Assembly: GCA_001874325.1 (NCBI GenBank)
Contig: MPCW01000014.1
Coordinates: forward strand, 29,354-93,353
Reading direction: 5' to 3'
DNA: 64,000 bases
Source: Flavobacterium sp. MedPE-SWcel
GTDB lineage: Bacteria > Bacteroidota > Bacteroidia > Flavobacteriales > Flavobacteriaceae
Shown one piece after another: positions 61,386-64,000 of the stretch; the stretch's first letter is position 1; the number at the start of each line of letters is the position of its first letter. The notes beneath the pieces are model-generated. The model was not told the DNA's origin, made no database searches, and saw only the letters and a list, made by a program, of their open reading frames with translations. Both the position numbers and the translations under genes were made by a program.

Positions 61386-62696
61386 TTAGTCTAATCGTGT
61401 GATTTTAGCGCCTAGTGCTTGAAGTCTTTCATCAATTCTTTCATAACCGCGATCTATTTGTTCGCTATTCTGAATGATACTAGTCCCTTTAGCAGATAGT
61501 GCTGCAATAAGTAATGATACTCCAGCACGTATATCTGGTGACGACATGTTAATACCTTTTAGTTGCGATTTAAAGTCATGGCCAATAACTGTAGCTCTAT
61601 GCGGGTCACAAAGTATAACTTTAGCTCCCATGTCTATAAGTCTATCAGTAAAGAAAAGACGACTTTCAAACATCTTTTGGTGTATTAATAAACTACCTCT
61701 TGCCTGAGTAGCAACAACTAGTACTATACTTAAAAGATCTGGAGTAAAACCAGGCCATGGCGCATCAGATATAGTTAATATAGAACCGTCTATATAGTTT
61801 TGTATTTCATATCCATCTATATGGATAGGTATATATATATCATCTCCTTTACGCTCTAGAGTAATACCAAGCTTCTTAAATGTATTAGGTATAACACCAA
61901 GGTTATCCCAACTTACGTTTTTAATAGTTATTTCACTTTTAGTCATAGCAGCAAGACCTATCCAGCTACCTATTTCTATCATATCAGGTAAAATTCTATG
62001 CTCGCAACCTCCTAGTTGTTCTACACCTTCTATTTCTATAAGGTTAGAGCCTACACCAGTAATTTTTGCCCCCATGCTGTTTAGCATTCTGCAAAGTTGC
62101 TGTAAGTAAGGTTCGCATGCTGCATTATATATTGTGGTTTTACCTTCGGCAAGTACAGCAGCCATAATAATATTAGCTGTACCAGTTACCGATGCTTCAT
62201 CTAGAAGCATATAGGTACCTTTTAGTTTTTTAGCCTCTACACCATAAAAGTATTCCTCCTTATTATATCTAAATGTTGCACCAAGGTTTATAAAGCCTTC
62301 AAAGTGAGTGTCAAGTCGTCGTCGTCCTATTTTGTCACCTCCTGGCTTAGGTATGTAACCTTTTCCAAAACGTGCTAATAATGGACCAACTAGCATTATA
62401 GATCCTCTTAATGCTTTACCGTCTTCTTTAAAAGCTTCAGATTCTAAATAAGCAAGATTTACTTCATCTGCTTGAAAAGAATAAGAACCGTGAGCTAGCT
62501 TTTCTACTTTTACACCAAGGTCGCGCAATAAATTGATAAGTTTATTTACATCAATTATATCAGGAATATTTGTAATAGTTACTTTCTTTGGGGTTAGTAA
62601 CACTGTACATAATACTTGTAAAGCTTCGTTTTTTGCCCCTTGTGGAGTAATTTCTCCTTGTAATTGTATTCCCCCCTCAATTTTAAATGTTCCCAT
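61386..62696 (-). CDS. murA: UDP-N-acetylglucosamine enolpyruvyl transferase MurA, Asp variant
   Basis: MurA starts peptidoglycan synthesis by adding enolpyruvate from PEP to UDP-GlcNAc. The 436-residue protein has the two-domain inside-out barrel with GAKNEALQVL (substrate Lys22-Asn23), the catalytic loop IPKPGGDKIGRRRLDTH, and RAGVSLLIAALSAKG. The loop residue that is Cys115 in E. coli is Asp121 here (codon 62334-62336). Fosfomycin attacks that Cys, so this enzyme should be insensitive. MurB is at 33921-34934. Gene order murA-DUF4290-DUF493 on one strand suggests cotranscription. Confidence 0.96.
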   Translation of the reverse strand: MGTFKIEGGIQLQGEITPQGAKNEALQVLCTVLLTPKKVTITNIPDIIDVNKLINLLRDLGVKVEKLAHGSYSFQADEVNLAYLESEAFKEDGKALRGSIMLVGPLLARFGKGYIPKPGGDKIGRRRLDTHFEGFINLGATFRYNKEEYFYGVEAKKLKGTYMLLDEASVTGTANIIMAAVLAEGKTTIYNAACEPYLQQLCRMLNSMGAKITGVGSNLIEIEGVEQLGGCEHRILPDMIEIGSWIGLAAMTKSEITIKNVSWDNLGVIPNTFKKLGITLERKGDDIYIPIHIDGYEIQNYIDGSILTISDAPWPGFTPDLLSIVLVVATQARGSLLIHQKMFESRLFFTDRLIDMGAKVILCDPHRATVIGHDFKSQLKGINMSSPDIRAGVSLLIAALSAKGTSIIQNSEQIDRGYERIDERLQALGAKITRLD

Positions 62697-62711
62697 GTTG
62701 CCTATAAAGAA

Positions 62712-63407
62712 TTAGGATTTTCTGTTTTTATTATTTTGATTGTTTTTGTTGTTAGATCTATTATTCTTTTGTTTAGGGTTATTATTAAACTGAGTTTTAT
62801 TACTCTGTTTTTTATTAACTCTCATTAAGTCAGAAGAATTTGATAATTCCTCTTCCGTTTTTAATAGATCAATTGTTCCTCCAGATAGCTCTAGTAGATG
62901 TTTAAAAATGACTTCATCTTTTACAGTATCTTTGTTCCAACTTAAAAAGCATTTTTTCATATGGTTGGCTATAACCATAATAAGAGCACTCTTAAGTTCT
63001 CCATCTTCCCATTTATTAGCAACATCTATCATGTATTTAATATTGTTACCATAAAATCGATACTTAGGAAAGTTTTGAGGGTAAGCAAGCCTATCTGGCT
63101 TTTGCTCTAACATTTCTTTAGATGGTATAGGGTAGGGAGAATCTACATCTAATTTAAAATCAGACATTATAAAAAGTTGATCCCATAATTTATGCTGAAA
63201 ATCAGGTACATCCCTTAGATGAGGATTTAGCCCTCCCATAACAGATATTATATATTTGGCAGCCTTATTACGTTCTTCTCTATCTTCTATTGCAGAAGCT
63301 TGATCAATTAACTTTTGTAGATGTCTTCCATACTCAGGTATGATAAGATGTGTTCTTTCAGAATTGTATTCTAACGAGTTTACTGCTTCTTCTGGTGTAT
63401 ATCGCAT
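62712..63407 (-). CDS. DUF4290 family protein
   Basis: The 231-residue protein matches DUF4290: LEYNSERTHLIIPEYGRHLQ at 13-32, ISVMGGLNPHLRDVPDFQHKLWDQL, and KYRFYGNNIKYMIDVA. The last 35 residues are a low-complexity tail of Asn, Lys, Gln and Arg, probably disordered and possibly nucleic-acid-binding. The family is confined to Bacteroidota and always near murA in genomes I remember; its function is unknown. It lies 15 bp upstream of murA. Confidence 0.88.
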   Translation of the reverse strand: MRYTPEEAVNSLEYNSERTHLIIPEYGRHLQKLIDQASAIEDREERNKAAKYIISVMGGLNPHLRDVPDFQHKLWDQLFIMSDFKLDVDSPYPIPSKEMLEQKPDRLAYPQNFPKYRFYGNNIKYMIDVANKWEDGELKSALIMVIANHMKKCFLSWNKDTVKDEVIFKHLLELSGGTIDLLKTEEELSNSSDLMRVNKKQSNKTQFNNNPKQKNNRSNNKNNQNNKNRKS

Positions 63408-63422
63408 TTTCAGATTAAAAGT

Positions 63423-63707
63423 TTATAGTGAAATTATTCCTTCAACATCAGAAAGCTCGATATACTTGTCTATTACGGCTTGTGAACTTTGCATTTTTAC
63501 ATTAATAGAAATGCTAGTGTATTTACCGTTTTTAGATTTAGTTGTTTTTATAACAGCTCCCATTCCGTTAAACGCATTGTTTATTCTAGATATTTTTTCA
63601 GTATCAGTAGGTACTATGAATTTGAATAAATATTCTGCAGGCCAAAGTGTTGAATTTGACAATTCTTCTTTTAACCTTTTATAAAAATCTTCATTTTGGG
63701 TGTTCAT
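63423..63707 (-). CDS. DUF493 family protein
   Basis: The start at 63707 (MNTQNEDFYKRLKEELSN) was preferred to the ATG eight codons upstream. The 94-residue protein has the ferredoxin-like DUF493 pattern: LWPAEYLFKFIVP as first strand, KISRINNAF helix and TSISINVKMQSSQAVIDKY. Similar to E. coli YbeD, a possible regulatory or lipoate-linked protein, though no ligand is proven. It is 16 bp upstream of the DUF4290 gene. A TATATTTG element lies at 63729-63736. Confidence 0.83.
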   Translation of the reverse strand: MNTQNEDFYKRLKEELSNSTLWPAEYLFKFIVPTDTEKISRINNAFNGMGAVIKTTKSKNGKYTSISINVKMQSSQAVIDKYIELSDVEGIISL

Positions 63708-63728
63708 AATCATTAAAATATATATAAG

Positions 63729-63736
63729 CAAATATA
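63729..63736 (-). promoter_or_regulatory. -7 promoter element of the DUF493-DUF4290-murA unit
   Basis: TATATTTG on the minus strand, 21 bp before the DUF493 start at 63707; no TTG at the expected distance upstream. Confidence 0.45.
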
Positions 63737-63886
63737 CGTTTTACCAACGTAACTTTTTTAAAAAACAATATTGGATCACATTTTTATATTAACCTGCTTT
63801 GAAAAGGTAATGGTTTCATTTGAAAAATAAAAACAGTAGCGTTTTAATCAAGTCTTTTTAAGTTAATAAAGTACATAATAACCTTT

Positions 63887-64000
63887 TTAAACAGTTAAGA
63901 GTATTATGGTTATAATAGATATTACAATAATAGATAAAAAACTATATTTTATTATTTTATTTAACGATGATTTATTTTTAAATAATCTATATACTATAAT
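63887..64000 (-). CDS. Possible 3' end of a membrane-protein gene, cut by the window edge
   Basis: From the right edge a minus-strand frame stays open for 37 codons and stops at 63887-63889. It reads basic residues (RLFKNKSSLNKIIKY) followed by a hydrophobic stretch (FLSIIVISIITIILLTV) and the stop, which looks like a last membrane helix. The region is very AT-rich, and a plus-strand frame from 63906 is also open to the edge, so chance cannot be excluded. Confidence 0.3.
   Translation of the reverse strand: MIVYRLFKNKSSLNKIIKYSFLSIIVISIITIILLTV

Noticed and set aside
1..64000. CRISPR arrays, insertion sequences, prophage, tRNA or rRNA genes
   Set aside because: No regularly spaced repeats, transposase or integrase frames, or structured GC-rich intergenic stretches were seen; most intergenic gaps are below 200 bp.

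Overview
The window looks like core chromosome of a low-GC member of the Bacteroidota, most probably a Flavobacteriaceae species close to Flavobacterium. Evidence seen in the sequence: AT-rich DNA; promoters with a TAnnTTTG -7 element instead of a sigma70 -10 box, two of them with a TTG exactly 19 bp upstream; few Shine-Dalgarno sequences; and family-specific proteins (the rpmB-rpmG-DUF4295 cluster, DUF4290, DUF5686, a long SecA without zinc tail, BshC, MurA with Asp for the catalytic Cys). I see no rRNA, tRNA, insertion sequence, integrase, prophage or CRISPR array. Genus is an inference.

Layout. 1-6.7 kb: truncated leucine-rich-repeat secreted protein, FAD-linked oxidase, exported protein of unknown role, secA and a DUF2795 protein. 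6.9-10.8 kb, minus strand: cobalamin adenosyltransferase, ABC ATPase, a methyltransferase-like protein whose SAM core looks lost, and an ABC-F protein. 11-19 kb, plus strand: hsp20, glycosyltransferase, 2-oxoacid dehydrogenase E2, DnaQ-like exonuclease, FAA hydrolase, HPt protein, cinA, then rpmB-rpmG-DUF4295-ftsY. 19-27 kb: serine hydrolase, lipocalin-like lipoprotein with a DUF721 protein, ndk, bshC, alpha/beta hydrolase, a zinc-ribbon-family protein without its zinc ligands, Nif3-like protein, repeat lipoprotein. 27-37 kb: lpxK-pnp facing gap and lipA, TonB-like protein, ECF sigma factor, glycosyltransferase, murB, DUF2461, recF. 37-44 kb: TPR protein-ribH, DUF389 protein, nhaA, GNAT-racemase pair, SulP transporter. 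44.4-46.7 kb: arsenic operon arsR-DUF6428-arsC-acr3. 46.7-52 kb: methyltransferase-LMW phosphatase-dnaA, thioesterase, YigZ, hisS. 52-64 kb: ABC permease, prmC, GNAT, ribD, a run of small lipoproteins and unknowns, a DUF5686 outer-membrane protein, murA, DUF4290, DUF493, and the cut end of a probable membrane-protein gene.

How the genes work together. Most are housekeeping functions: translation (rpmB, rpmG, hisS, prmC), secretion and targeting (secA, ftsY), replication and repair (dnaA, recF), envelope building (murA, murB, lpxK, two GT2 enzymes), cofactors (ribD, ribH, lipA, adenosylcobalamin), thiol chemistry (bshC) and ion homeostasis (nhaA, sulP). The one clear accessory module is the arsenic operon, preceded by a tandem operator-like repeat and carrying a small protein with a cysteine-rich tail. 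The transcriptome is compactly arranged: many bidirectional hairpin terminators, six one-base TAATG gene overlaps, and two convergent pairs with interlocked stop codons.

I did not find an obvious undescribed multi-gene system. The best leads are the cysteine-tailed protein of the arsenic operon, a 20-bp-spaced direct repeat upstream of hsp20, a palindrome over the promoter of the exonuclease operon, the eroded methyltransferase, and a cluster of unrecognised small proteins at 56-58.5 kb.
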